From Panorpa germanica (Eukaryota > Arthropoda > Insecta > Mecoptera > Panorpidae), in the NCBI GenBank assembly GCA_963678705.1, contig OY783212.1, positions 7,626,001 to 7,690,000 on the forward strand: DNA of 64,000 nt, written 5' to 3'. Positions 35,583-47,631 of this stretch are shown piece by piece. A program made the position numbers and the translations under genes. The notes under the pieces are model-generated. The model did not search any database and was not told where the DNA came from. It saw only the letters and a list, made by a program, of their open reading frames with translations. Numbering within the stretch: the first letter of the stretch is position 1; every line of letters starts with the position of its first letter.

Positions 35583-37680
35583 GTAATTATTTTCAAAGAA
35601 CTATTTTTCAATAAATTTGGCAACTTAAAATTACCCATAGCTATCAGACTATTCAGATAAATACAAAACAAATAGTCTATTTTAGAAAATTGTATAAATT
35701 TAAGAGGCGCACAAAATAGGGGTCAAAGTAAAGAATTCAATTAATTAAGTAATAATCATGTATTTCAAAAAAATAATATAAAAATAAATTGATAGAATGA
35801 AGTACTGTTTTCCAGCCGTATAGTTTGATTAAATTAAATATAATTACGAAAACATAATTATTGCAAACAATTACGCTGCATTTATATTCCAGGGATCTTA
35901 TATTTTACGTGTGTGCGTGATATCTACTCATGTTTGCACACGCACACATAGTTACATGATATTTATATATATATCTACAGACTATATATTAGTACAAAAT
36001 GGATTTTTACATAAAATTGTACTAGTAGGTTAGAGCCGTGGAATCTATAACACTTTTATTTAAATGTGACGTACTAATTACTCGAGTTTCTAATTAACAA
36101 AAGGTTAAAAGGTGACAGCGGCATTTACTCGAGACTAAAACCTTTGACTAAGATCTTTTGCGGCATCAGGTTTTCTTACATAATCATTTATGTTTTTACC
36201 TGACCAAATATTAGGGAGGCTCCGTGAAATAGAACTAATAGGTATCGATTGTAATTTCCGGACCAAGTGGCGCCTAAATTTAATAAAGAGAAACAAGGAA
36301 AATGTTTTATTATCATAATGTATTGTGAGTATGATTTATTAAATTACAAATAAATTGGATTGGGATACAACCGAAGACCGTACGTACCAGTACCACCGCG
36401 CACGGTTGGGTTATTTCTAAATTATATTAGGAGATACTTTTATGATGAATTAGATAACCGATTGAAGGTTTAATGAATAATAATCTATATTAATAAAACA
36501 TTTAAGGAATAACATGCCTTAGTTATTATGTAATATTATGCTACTATAAAAAGAACCTCCTCGCGCAGCTGTGTAGATTGTGATTCGTACATAGGCACTT
36601 GCTCTTTTAGGGCTTTTCAGTTATAAATTTTGTTGTGATATTTATGATGCATGCAATGTGACGTCGCAACGCTTTTGACCTTCTCCCTCTTGTCACAATT
36701 TCTGTTACAATGTTTGCACAAAATATTGCAATGTTTTTCTTTTCAAAGCTCTTTTGTGAAATGTTGTTATACTGAGCTTTATCGGGCAACAGTCAAGGGC
36801 CCCAATGACACAGCCACCTTATTGATTGCCTCCTTGACAGCCTCCTATTTTTTGTTGATTGATTAAAATGAATTATACGTTATAAATGATAAACGAATAA
36901 TGACAATGCTTAGCTCAATATAGGAGTACTTGCAGCAAATAACAATTATAATAAAAGGTTGATTAATTTAATAACCCGACACCAAATTAGTTCAAAAGCA
37001 ACAATTTGGTTCTGCATTGTCATCACGGCTGGCGGACGGCCCGCAGTTCGCGGCTAGCACTCCCCGCGAATGGCACTTTTACCCTTTGTGGCTTTGTTTT
37101 GTACATTGAGTGTTTGCTCGACCGTGTTACTATTCTACCCAACTATTCTCCAGTACTTGAAGCGTAACAAATAGATGAGCCCTCTAATTGGACATCGCAT
37201 GAGCGCAGGCGCTAATCTTGACACTTCGAAGAACACGCAAATATTTCAATCAAATTATTTGAAAAATAAAAAAAAAGTATAATGAATTAAATTTTTTGTT
37301 AAAAAATTTTAATGATTAATTTTTATTTATTTTATAATCATTTGTTGGTAAAATATCTATTATTTATATCATAATTATATAGAATTATTTTACTCAATAC
37401 CTCTCCATTTATAACCCCGGGGGACGTGGAGATTTCAAGAATGTTTGTGTCGAAGTGTTGGATGGTTGGAATCAAGGAAGAACATCCAGATAAACTGGAA
37501 TTATAAGAATGTATGCTACAGCTAGGCTTTTGTTAAATAGAAACACAGCATTGTAAATACGGGATACGCAAAGAAATACTTAAAAACTACAGTAGATAAA
37601 AAGTCCAAATTTGATAAAAATTCTAAAAAGAGAAATTTCTTTATTGGTTCCATTTGGAATGTAATGAAGCACATGTCATT
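35583..37680. other. Non-coding stretch
   Basis: A small piece at about 36655-36715 (ATGTGACGTCGCAAC, CTCCCTCTTGTCACAATTTC) belongs to the vocabulary of the 8.6 and 61 kb repeat. A GC-rich patch at about 37020-37100 (GGCGGACGGCCCGCAGTTCG) has no assignable function. No gene. Confidence 0.45.
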
Positions 37681-37759
37681 GAATATTTTAAACATTCAAT
37701 TTCATTATCATGGAACCAATATTTCGGCACAAACATTGTTCATATGTGAACAATTTCTG

Positions 37760-37885
37760 AACATGTTCTGTAGCCGATAAAATAGACATTTCATATGAAC
37801 GACTGTGAGAAACTGAACTCTTTCATGTCCAAAAAATCAAATCATCTTCAATATAATGGCAAAAGGACTCCAAAATGTTTGTTGG
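37760..37885 (-). repeat. Dispersed repeat with coding-like frame, broken copy 3
   Basis: Read on the minus strand it carries AACAAACATTTTGGAGTCC, CCATTATATTGAAGATG, ACATGAAAGAGTTC, CAGTCGTTCATATGAAATGT and CTATTTTATCGGCTAC, in the order found at 24458-24590. Frameshifts break the peptide. It shows that the repeat is present at three or more sites in this window. Confidence 0.55.
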
Positions 37886-37896
37886 GTACCTGCAAT

Positions 37897-38062
37897 CAGA
37901 GCCGTATTAACTACTCTGACGTCTGGCGCAAGCAGCAGAAAAATCAATTGTATCTAGTCATAATTTCTTCAACAAAAGCAATTGTATCTACTCATAATTG
38001 TCTCGGACGCCAGGCCATTTTCAAAGGTGGGTCACCCTCGCCGTGGTTAATACAGTCTGGCT
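37897..38062. repeat. Possible small hAT-like non-autonomous element
   Basis: CAGAGCCGTATTAACTA at the left is loosely inverted at the right as GGTTAATACAGTCTGG. The left end also resembles the reverse complement of 47921-47936 (GTTAATACGGCTCTGA). There is no clear 8-bp duplication. An internal direct repeat, CAATTGTATCTA..TCATAATT, lies at 37946 and 37979. Confidence 0.35.
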
Positions 38063-38874
38063 ACAACCCGGCTAGTCTAAGATGGAATCTTTGTTTCCTT
38101 TTAAATAATTGATAAATTAAGTGTTCCTTTTAAGCCTACGAGCTTATCATTATATCTAGTTACATAGCACAAATATCTACGTATTGATTATTTCTTCCAT
38201 AGTTCCATATATCGATATTAACAATTTTGAATTTATTAAAAAATTTCTTCTAAATCTATCGAATTATGATGTCGGCATTCAATAAATGTTAGGCTACCGT
38301 TTCAAAATCTTGTTTACGAAGTCAACAACAAAGGAACCCACACATTTACAAATATTAAAAGCAGCTACTACACGTATTAAATAATTTACTTATAATTCTG
38401 AGTACCATAAAACTAATATACCATATAACACTAAATTAAATTTAATTGTGTACATTAGTTCAGAGGTATACCGCAGTGTAGTCTGCGTCGCCACTCTCCA
38501 GTTTACACTTGCCACTTGACAACGAGAAACGCTAATCATTGTAATTAATTGGCTAATTGACAACATATCAATCAAAAGGGCCTTTGGATATTCAGTCTAA
38601 TCCTAATTCATCTCATACAGATCAGTTCAGCTCAGTACAGCCAGACCACGAGATCACTGGACCGTACTTGATTACATTATTATACATATTGAAACAACCA
38701 CAGTGGTACTGTAGCAGCGAAGGAGAACCTTTTTATGTGAACGTGCCTTAATTTATTATTTTACCGAATTAATCATCAAGTATCAATGCAACACCTACTT
38801 GACAATTACATTCTCGAATAAATATGTATAAAAGGCCATCTGGGAAAAATACAACATTACAAATAATGGGCTTG
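38063..38874. other. Non-coding stretch
   Basis: Two short overlapping frames on opposite strands near 38390-38751 have no recognisable content. Nothing supported. Confidence 0.55.
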
Positions 38875-39458
38875 TGTCCTCATTTTATAGTGGTCGATTT
38901 TTCAATTGTTGATTGAAATTGATGTTAATAAATGTGTATTGGCGTGTCTATTTTATTAAATATCTAAATTTTGACGGAGATATAGCAATTAAAAGTTTTA
39001 ATTGTAGTTTTAGCGCTAGAAATGGTTGGCCATATTTGTATGACGTGAAATGCATTTTAACGTCAGTTATTTGTTGAGTAGGTCAGTGCTGTAGTAATGT
39101 TCTGTAGCTGTTGGTAGTCAAATAATCAAGTCAAGTCAAAGAATAATAAGTTTTTATTTTATTTAACCCTTGAAATTTTATTGTTTCTTGAAATAGATGT
39201 AAATAATATTTGATATTTTGATATATAAATACATATAGCAGAGATTTAAGAGCTATAAGGTAACCTTACACAAGGATTGTGATGTCATATGCACTTGGAA
39301 TGTCTACAACGTTGACAAAATGACTTTTTTAATTGTTAATATCTCCTGAAATATAAGAAGTTATTAAAAAATAATTGAACATTTGAGGTTCTAGTAACCC
39401 ACTTTATCAATATATAGTACACTTTTATAGAAAGTAAGACATAGGACACAAGCCCATT
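38875..39458 (-). mobile_element. AATGGGCTTGTGTCC-ended element, copy C (inverted)
   Basis: Starts AATGGGCTTGTGTCCTCATT and ends AGGACACAAGCCCATT. The interior is the reverse complement of copies A and B, with its own deletion (the GGCAGACATAATATT segment is reduced). Neighbouring bases on the two sides do not match each other. Confidence 0.75.
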
Positions 39459-39560
39459 GCAAGATGTCATGACAAATGGTCAGACAAAGAGATCAACATT
39501 ATCATCATCATTATGGCAATACAAAACTTGTAGAGTCTTGGCTATCTTTAAAAATTTTCT

Positions 39561-39680
39561 TCATTCCTTACCACTGACAACATTTTTCTTCCTATTCAGA
39601 ATATCCATCTTGCTTAGGTCTTTCAGTTGCTCTTTCCATCTGACATTGCGTCTTCCTCTTGCACTTTTTGTTTAGACCCA
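39561..39680 (-). pseudogene. Possible RTE-type LINE C-terminal fragment
   Basis: On the minus strand a frame ending at 39561 reads RGRRNVRWKEQLKDLSKM and on to a stop. A basic GRR..RW phrase near the C-terminus is seen in RTE-clade reverse transcriptases. The match is short and the upstream sequence is not clearly coding, so this is tentative. Confidence 0.3.
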
Positions 39681-41399
39681 TTCGTTTTACACTGGAGTCT
39701 TTTCGTTCTAATTATTGGCGATCTGTGGTACTATATTTTATAACACATCTACCTAGTTTGTTAATTCTGTAACTAATAGAGGGAACTTACCTCATTCATA
39801 TTTATACCTATTTAAACTCAGAACTATTCTAATTTCTAAACTGACTATCATTCTAATTTCCTACTCTGTAGAGACAACACAAATTCTAAATTAAACAGAG
39901 TATTTTTTATTGTAAATTCATAATTCTACATTAAATAAAATAGAAAAATAAAAGTATACTAAACTGTATTTCTTTGAAGAAAAAATAACCTAATTCTGCT
40001 CAAATTGTCTTTGTTATAACAAGATCCATAACAGTGTTAAAAATGAGAATTATCGGCGAAAACTTTCGAGCAGTTGAAATGGTCAATCAATCAATCAATC
40101 CCATATAGTATCAATGAATTCAATTTCTCTACCAACCAATTTTTTAACTTTTCTGTATTATACATTTTCGTTTATGCATTATCTTGAACGCGTGACACAT
40201 AGGTTGTCCATCTCTGTGTTATAGGACTCCAAGCACTATACAGGCTCTTCAGCAAGTTCAGGCGCCTATAACAACTGTCTATTCATGGCGCATCTCTAAA
40301 CAAACTTCAATCGAGTCGAGTCGTTGGCTAGGCTGCCGCAAACAAATTAGAGCAATCAATTAGGCGCTCTGTACAATACGAATTGTACACACTGATTACT
40401 GGATGGAATATGAAACTTTTATTCCAAAAATAATCAAAATTGAAAACACTTCCTTTTAATAGAAATCTATTGTTGTTAAGTCATTAAATTTGTATAACCA
40501 GTGTATTTAAATTAATTAAATTTATTTCTACTTTTTTTTATATCTGATATACGTATAATATGTGTATCAAGAAGAGCTGACTGATTTGTTTTTTGAATAG
40601 AACGTAAACTAATGGAAATATTTAAGATGTTTCGCATTTATGGTGTAACTAATACATGGGAAATATTTATTGAATATAACATCGTTCAAATGGTTCTCTC
40701 TCTCACTCCCTCTACTCTGATAATCGACTATTTATAACTTTCTTGGTGTTTTATTTTGAAATCATTCTTTAAAGGCATCAATGTATCAAACTTATTGGAT
40801 GTTGACAGTAACACACCCGTATATACGGCTAAACATACATATGTCACTGGTAGCATACTATAATTCAATCCAGTGACTTCAATATCTTCCATAAGGAACT
40901 AGTGAGCATTCACCTCACAACAAAAGAGGAACAAAAACAACAATAATGAACTATTAAGAACAACTTAGGTGTTTTTCTAAGTAAATGAATCCACTCAGTG
41001 ATTCAGAAGACAGGTATTAGCTTTTTGGAAAGAACGCCGCAATCAAAAATTCGTTTGATGCGGATGCTGGTCCTCTAAAGTCCAGAGTACCGAATCCAGA
41101 CTTGTGACCGCACGCCGAGCTATAATATAATAATTTCCAGGTAATTCTATTAGGTTTTCAGAAATGAGAAGTAATTGACTGACATGCAGAATAATTACAT
41201 CCTTAGGCGGGGTCCTATGAGCACGTTATTTATAGTAATGAGGCCAGGAAATGCCCAAATGTGTGTCTTATATTCAGAGGCGGCTATATGGGATGGCAAG
41301 CAGGGCAACCGCCCGGGGCCTCGCTTTTGTAGAGTCCTTGCATTCTCGCGCAACAACCCGAGTAGAAAAATTCATTACTTTATATGTATATGAAAAAAA
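39681..41399. other. Non-coding stretch
   Basis: At about 41277-41335 CAGAGGCGGCTATATGGGAT and GCAACCGCCCGGGGCCTCGC resemble hAT-type ends but no partner was found. A short inverted pair TGTTATAGG / CCTATAACA lies at about 40219-40278. No gene. Confidence 0.45.
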
Positions 41400-41840
41400 T
41401 TAAACTTCAATTTGAGAAACACAGATGTCATTAACAAAAGTCAGTTAAAAGGAAGAGATTATTATATGTTACATCCAAATTTAAGTAATAAGAGATGGTT
41501 TAGAAATGACTATAATCAGAATCAAAAGTAATCATTGCAAAACTCCAGCTCACCTGTACAAAATGTCAATGTGGTGAAGAAGGAGCTTTGGATCATATTA
41601 TATTTGAATGCATAAGTTATAGTTTAGAAGGATCAATATTCAATAGTTAAATATTAGATGTGATTAAAACTTTTCCTGTTAATACTAAATTTTTGTTTAG
41701 AGATTCAAAATTAATTAGTGAATTATTGAAATATTTAGAAATTTGTAAAATTGAATTATAAATTATAAAAGATGTATAAAAAATGTTTGATGGTCGCTAT
41801 GACGAATAAAAGTCAAGGCAAATAAATAAATAAAAAAAAA
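41400..41840 (+). pseudogene. 5'-truncated LINE copy: ORF2 C-terminus with CCHC motif and A-rich tail
   Basis: The fragment reads LNFNLRNTDVINKSQLKGRD at its start. After a frameshift near 41530 it reads LTCTKCQCGEEGALDHIIFE followed by C, a CxxC-9-H-4-C knuckle typical of Jockey/I/R1-type LINE ORF2 ends. One premature stop (about 41650) is followed by an open frame ending KICKIEL at about 41760. A short 3' UTR leads to an AAATAAATAAATAAA tail. AAAAAAATTAA appears just before the fragment and at the end of the tail, which may be the target duplication, though the A-run makes this ambiguous. Dead copy. Confidence 0.65.
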
Positions 41841-44030
41841 ATTAAGCAAATACAAGTACTTGGTAGCATTATCTTCCAATAATCACTAGTAGTTTGAATT
41901 TCAACCTAACCTCAAAGCACATTCTGACAGATATTTGATTTTCGTTGAATTCCTGCGGTCGTTTAATGGCTCACGCTTCTTAACAATATTTTCAACCTTT
42001 TTATGTTTTTCTGTATGTATTTGTATTCCAATAGGCGATCGTGGTATAGCCAGTGCTAGTGTCAGTGTATCTACACTACAAGATTTGTTTCTTTTTGTAA
42101 TATAGTTCAGTGATGTATTTTGAACGATGGCGCCTCTCGGCTCTATTTATATTTCCCGCTGTCTGACTTTTTGACTGAAATCTAGTATCTCGAAGATGGG
42201 GGTCAAACCCGAAACCTGTGTCTTCACTCCGAAATGTGGTAATTACATGTTTCTCTACCAAATCAAAAAGGTACCGCCAGACGTTAAAGGTCCATTACAA
42301 TCATAGAAATTCTAAATCCATTCAAGTTTTTAGGTTATGTTTTGTAAAGGTTGTATGGTATATGTATCGTAATGTTGGTAGGTATATAAAAAATAAGTCA
42401 TTTTATTGTTTATTATTATGTATTGTATTTTATGGACATAATAGTCTAATGTTTTGCAATTAGGATTTTAGTTTTAGTTTTGACTTTTATGTATCGATGA
42501 GTTGTTGAAATTTGTTACAAATAAAAATTAATTGAATTGTATCACTTTTTATTATTTTTTATTCCGTTTTTTTTTTTAATCTTTCTATACCAATTTACTT
42601 TTGTTAAATCAGTTTTCTTATATATATCTTAACTTTAAATACCCGTTACATGCATTTATGGTTTTTTTTGTAATTTTTTTTATTGAATGTAATAATTTTA
42701 CATATGAATAATTTATAAATCCATATAAAGTGCCGAATTTTCAATAGTCAATTAAACTGAAGTTAAGAAATTAACCTTAAAAAGAGATTTATTAATTCTA
42801 GTTCTATCAGAGATGAAACATAGGAAAAATAAGAACTGAAATATAAAACTATTTAAAATTAACTCACAGTGCCATTTATTCAATTCTCAGTTAAACTTCA
42901 GTTATGGTACAACCTTTAAATCTAGTTTTGTCAAAGACTTACCACAGTTAAATAACTAAAAATGTAACCAAAGTTAAATGTCTAATTTCGCTCCACTCGA
43001 ACAAAAATGAGAGCTGAGAAATAAATAAACTTCAGTAAACTAAGAATTAAAAAACCGGTCTTAATGGATTTGGAATCACTTAACAAGAATTTAGTATTGA
43101 CTGCAAAGTTCGTAATCACAGTATTAAGATAATTTTGGAAAAGTGAACAAACCGTCAATGCTCTCGTCCACTGTTTCGTCATTAAATTGTATTTAATGAT
43201 GTTTACTATTAACAAAATGTTGCCTTACCGGTTGAAAGGACGTTATTTTATCAATAAAATACTTTAACATTCATAAGACAACAACCAATTCCATGACATA
43301 AAACTATTTTTTTACGTACAAATGTTTATCTCCTTAAATGTCACTGATATAGTTAGCAACATAACCTCAAAAAAATTATTTTATTGAATTTAAAACACTT
43401 ACATTTCTCTCATGTATAAAATCACAATAAATATCAATTTGATCTTGAAAAACTTTAATGTTACACAAAATGAACAACTTCTTCTTCTTCTTTTCTTCTT
43501 CTTTCTTAACTGTTAAATTATTCACCCAAATAAAAAATATTCATGAGTTTACTTTTGATATATAAATAAAAATAAAATTTCCATATAAACTAAATTTGAC
43601 GTGTCCAGTATTTTCGTTATGGTCGTAAAAGGAATGTTAAAGGAACACGAGGAGTCCGCGTTGAAAACTCCAAGAGTCAATGACTTGAAAGTAATCGGAA
43701 AATGTTTTATTCGCTGACGAGGACAATCGAGAAAACGGGAAAACGATTTACTCGAAGCATTTTAGGTTAGGTTTTTAGGTTTATGTACGTGGCTTAATGC
43801 TTTATAGGACTTTTGCTTTGTCAGCTTTTGAAAGCAACAAAAAAACTATAAAAAAACATTTGACTGAGGAAACGTTCGAATGTGGTTTGGTTTCATGGTT
43901 TCTCTACTGACACGTTTTTCCAATTGAATTCATTCATTTTATAAATATTTGATTTTTTTTTTTTGCTGGCTTTGTTTCTTTTTATTTATTGATATATACT
44001 TTACAAATATGCTTAAAATATATTATACTG
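41841..44030. other. AT-rich non-coding stretch
   Basis: Around 42740-42980 phrases such as CAATTCTCAGTTAAACTTCA and TCAATTAAACTGAAGTTAAG occur in both orientations and may be a decayed MITE. A TTC-rich run lies at 43479-43506. Short frames here are not convincing. Confidence 0.5.
43479..43506. repeat. TTC-rich microsatellite
   Basis: Repeated CTT/TTC units with one interruption. Confidence 0.7.
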
Positions 44031-44470
44031 GTTTACAATCGACTTACTTTTTAAAAGCTTGATGTCATTAATTGAAAGCTCGATTAGTTACCAATATTTT
44101 TAATTTATGAAGCTTTATAAATATAAACTAACAGAGTTTCTAATTGACCTACCTTTCGAAAGCTCGGTGTCACTTATAAAAAGCTGGACTAATTACTAAT
44201 ATGTTTGCTTTACATAGCTTTTGAAATTTAAGAGACTTGAAAATATATAAGCATATTTTAAAACGGTTTCTAATTGACCTACTTTTCAAAAGCTTGTTTT
44301 CACTTATCGAAAGCCCGATTATTATTCATTATGTTTGCTTTATAAAGCTTTTGAAATTCAATAGAATTATAAATATTCAAACATATTTAAAACGATTTCT
44401 AATTGATAACGAAAGCTCGGTCTTACGCAGCAGCTTTTGAAGTTCAAAATAATTTAAAAAAATATAAACT
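44031..44470. repeat. Tandem repeat with about 130-bp period
   Basis: TTTCTAATTGACCTAC starts near 44137 and 44267 and a related TTTCTAATTGATAAC starts near 44396, giving periods of 130 and 129. A more diverged unit begins near 44041 (GACTTACTTTTTAAAAGCTT). Each unit has the order CTTTYRAAAGCT, CACTTAT, AAAGC, GATTA, TATGTTTGCTTTA, AGCTTTTGAAATT, ATAAATAT. About 3.4 units are present. Units differ at many bases, so it is an old array. It may be a relic of satellite DNA or the internal tandem array of a mobile element. Confidence 0.7.
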
Positions 44471-45718
44471 TATCGATATCTACTCGACATACTGATAACA
44501 AAATCTGACAATACTAACAAAGAAAAGTCCAATGGTGTTAAAGCACATGATTTCGGTGTCGGATCAGCATCGGACCTAGGAGGTGGTTCTGCCAAGTGCA
44601 GCATTGTCAGTGGGTGGCATATTCAAGTTTACAATGAAATGCGGCACCCCGACCATAGTTTAAAATTATTAGCATAATACTTATATATAATTATGTATAT
44701 AATTAATTAAGAAATTATTTAATGTTACAAATATGAATATATGTAAAATTGAAATTTTTGGAGATGATTATTGAAAAGGATAAGATTTTAAGTTCTTGCC
44801 TTCACTCGAAAATATTCGGGGTTATGGATAATTGACGTTTTCAAAACAAAGACGATAAAATTATTTTACTAATAGATTTTCATGAATTATTTGTGTTGTT
44901 CTACTGTGAAGCATTTTATGAGTAATTCTTCATGTCTTAAATGCGAAGTTTTGTAAAAAGGAGATATATTTACAACTGTCTCCTCCTATTGATACACCCT
45001 TAATATCAAAACCCCATTGAAATTGCTAAAGAAACCTCTAGAATAACTCGTGATCTAATCTGCAGCAGTTATTTCATATAGCAGATGTTATTACACTTAG
45101 ATTGTGTAACACACAAATTACTTTCACGTAGTATTTCGTTGTTTACATTCGCGGTTACACGGTATACATATTACAAACATACAGTCAAACATCTATATAC
45201 ATACGATACGACCACACCATGACCATACCCATATCTGAACCCAATGCAATGCAATCGCGATGCAATGGTGTTTCGCCGGTAAATAATGTTGTCGGTCATT
45301 TTCCTGTCAAACTTTATTTTATGGTAGTCTCAAAACAAAACGAGCACAAGCAGAGTTCTACGTTAACGACCGGGACAACTTTGAAGTTCAAGGAATGGTC
45401 TAACTTAACCTCACTTTGTAAGGAAATATTTTATTATTTATTGTTTCCTTTTTAAATGGTTTAAAAGTGTTTTAATTCGAGAACATGATATTTCTGGGTA
45501 AATTCGTGACTGCTAATTTATTTTCAACAAATACTTTTAGTTTCTTTAAACCTTGAAATGTTAAATACATTTTTCATTTTTATTCTATTGCAGTTGCATA
45601 ATCGCGTGTTTATATTTGTATTTGATTCCGTAATATTTATAATGTTTTGAATTTTCGATAGAGAAGATTGTAAATATGTTATGTATAGAGTTATAGGAGT
45701 CGGCAAGAAGGAGCATAA
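44471..45718. other. Non-coding stretch
   Basis: A GC-richer spot at about 44560-44660 (CGGACCTAGGAGGTGGTTCT) has hAT-end-like wording but no partner. No gene. The short frame at 45219-45455 has no recognisable domain. Confidence 0.5.
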
Positions 45719-46040
45719 GGCCTGTCGCACACTGCAACCGTATTTAAGCGACACCGAATTCGGACGTAAATCGACGGCTTGATTGAGCATCTAAAACTCT
45801 CAAAGTAAGTCGACTCTTGTGTTCTTAAGGGACTTAAATTAATCGTGGCGACTACACACTTAGCGTATTGATACAATTTTGTCTTCGCTGTAAAAATATA
45901 GAGACAACACCATATAAATACAGTGAACAAGCAGAGACAACGTTATCAACGGCAAGGCTGCACGTTGTCATATATCCCCATGGTCCGCACCGTTGCTTCA
46001 GTCAGGTTGCTTTAAGACAGTTGCGTCTAGTGTGCGTTCC
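45719..46040. mobile_element. Possible MITE with GGxxx..GCACACT..GCAAC ends
   Basis: The left end GGCCTGTCGCACACTGCAAC is answered at the right by the reverse complement of GGAACGCACACTAGACGCAA. The arms share GCACACT and GCAAC with small gaps. Size (322 bp) and lack of coding suit a MITE, and the style is similar to the nested PIF/Harbinger-like element at 20064. I cannot confirm a target duplication. Confidence 0.4.
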
Positions 46041-47390
46041 AAATAATACGTTTCTTCAAGATTTGTGAGAAATTACATTTCTTTACTTGGTAACACTGAC
46101 TAGAAATATTAAAATTGCATTCTGGTCAGATGAGCTAACGGTATATATTAGTTAAAGCCACTTTCATTGTAGTGTGTGCTAACGACTAACACAATTGATA
46201 TTTAGAGCTGGCAGAACTCACTGTGCATAATGTTAAGTTATTATAAAATTTGATAGAAAGGAATTGACAATTTAAATAATAAACTTGTCGATAGCATGAT
46301 TTAAGTTAAACAGTGTAATTATTATGTGTATGTAAATTACTAAAATAAAAGTCTTTGATTTCAGAAGCAACACATAAGTTTGATTAAAAATTTACAATTC
46401 CTAAACTGTCTTATATACAAATAAATCTGTAATGAAATAGTTTTATTACCTAATTTTAACAGATCTACTATATAACTCAAAACTTCACACATACTCGTAT
46501 ATATAGTATATAGGATAGGGATAGATGCACTAAAATGTACCTGTATATTATATATAATTTTAAAACTCTGATTTATGTTCTTTCTGTGTGTATAAGAAGG
46601 CAACAGACAAAGCTGCAGCCGCAGACGTCAACTGTCAAGTCAAAAACATCTGACTGACACATTGTGTAACGTAAATGTTACAAAACTACAAGAAGCATCA
46701 CTGTACGAGTATTAGAAAGAGATGAAACATTGAAACGGGAATTAAGATCAGCACCAGACAAGGAGACAAGCACATGCAGGAAGAGTTATAGTTTATGCGC
46801 AATTATCATGTCCATCTGTATTTCTGTTGTCTGTCTACGAGATTGTACAGCTTAACATAGCAGTCTAGCGGACATATTAGAAAATATAGACAATGCTAAT
46901 AAAGAAAATGAATTTAAGTTATAGTTTCTAATAGGTGTCTTAGCGTGGGATATCTATCAACACTGTTACCTTCTTAATGCATGTAATTTGCTCCAAATAT
47001 CAACATTTATTATTACAAATGATTAGTTTAGTTAATAAAGGTAGTAGTAGCAAACAATTTAAACTCTATTTGAAATTATATCAATTAAAATCCGTGAATT
47101 TTTTACCGTTGGCGAAACTACTTCACCTTTCAGCATCCAAACGACATAAAAGTTTACGCGCAGACCTCTGGAAGAAACTGAAATTTCGTCTAACGAGCCA
47201 TTTAGGAAATTGATCACTAGTTTTGCCCATTGACTTGAAAAATGAAAATATTCGAAGTTCATTTTGTTCAAATCAGAAACAGTTTTTCTGTTTTAGTTCA
47301 TTTTGTTCTTCAAAAACGTTTTTGTTTTCTTGTACCATAATAATTCCGGAAAAGAACTGTTTTTTTAAAGACAGAATACGTACAAGGTGA
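46041..47390. other. AT-rich non-coding stretch
   Basis: Two copies of ATACTCGTA (46491-46499 plus, 46704-46712 minus). Short frames at 46361-46603 and 46977-47271 are unconvincing. Nothing else supported. Confidence 0.5.
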
Positions 47391-47395
47391 ATAGC

Positions 47396-47631
47396 AAAAT
47401 TCAAAATGGAAAATGAGAAGAAAGGAAATAGGTATTGGGAAGAAATGGATGGGAGGGGTGTGCAGAATGTCTAAGCAAGAAAACGACACGTAGGAGGATG
47501 TGATATGGGAGTGCCAGTTGAGGAGTAATAGTGAAAAGAAGATAGAGGATTTGTTGAGAGGAGAGAGCGAAGGAAGGATGTACAGAGAAGAAGGAAGGAG
47601 AAAATGGAAAAGGAGTAAAAAGAGAAAATAG
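47396..47631 (+). pseudogene. Degenerate LINE ORF2 C-terminal fragment
   Basis: The plus strand is purine-rich. From 47458 it reads VCRMSKQENDT, a stop, then EDVIWECQLRSNSEKKIEDL and on to KWKRSKKRK before another stop (47629-47631). Aligned with the 33.1 kb fragment (CRMC, eight residues, H, four, C) it keeps the exact spacing. The second cysteine has become serine and the histidine aspartate. This is a decayed Jockey/R1/I-type ORF2 end. The 117-codon frame on the opposite strand is its shadow. Confidence 0.5.
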
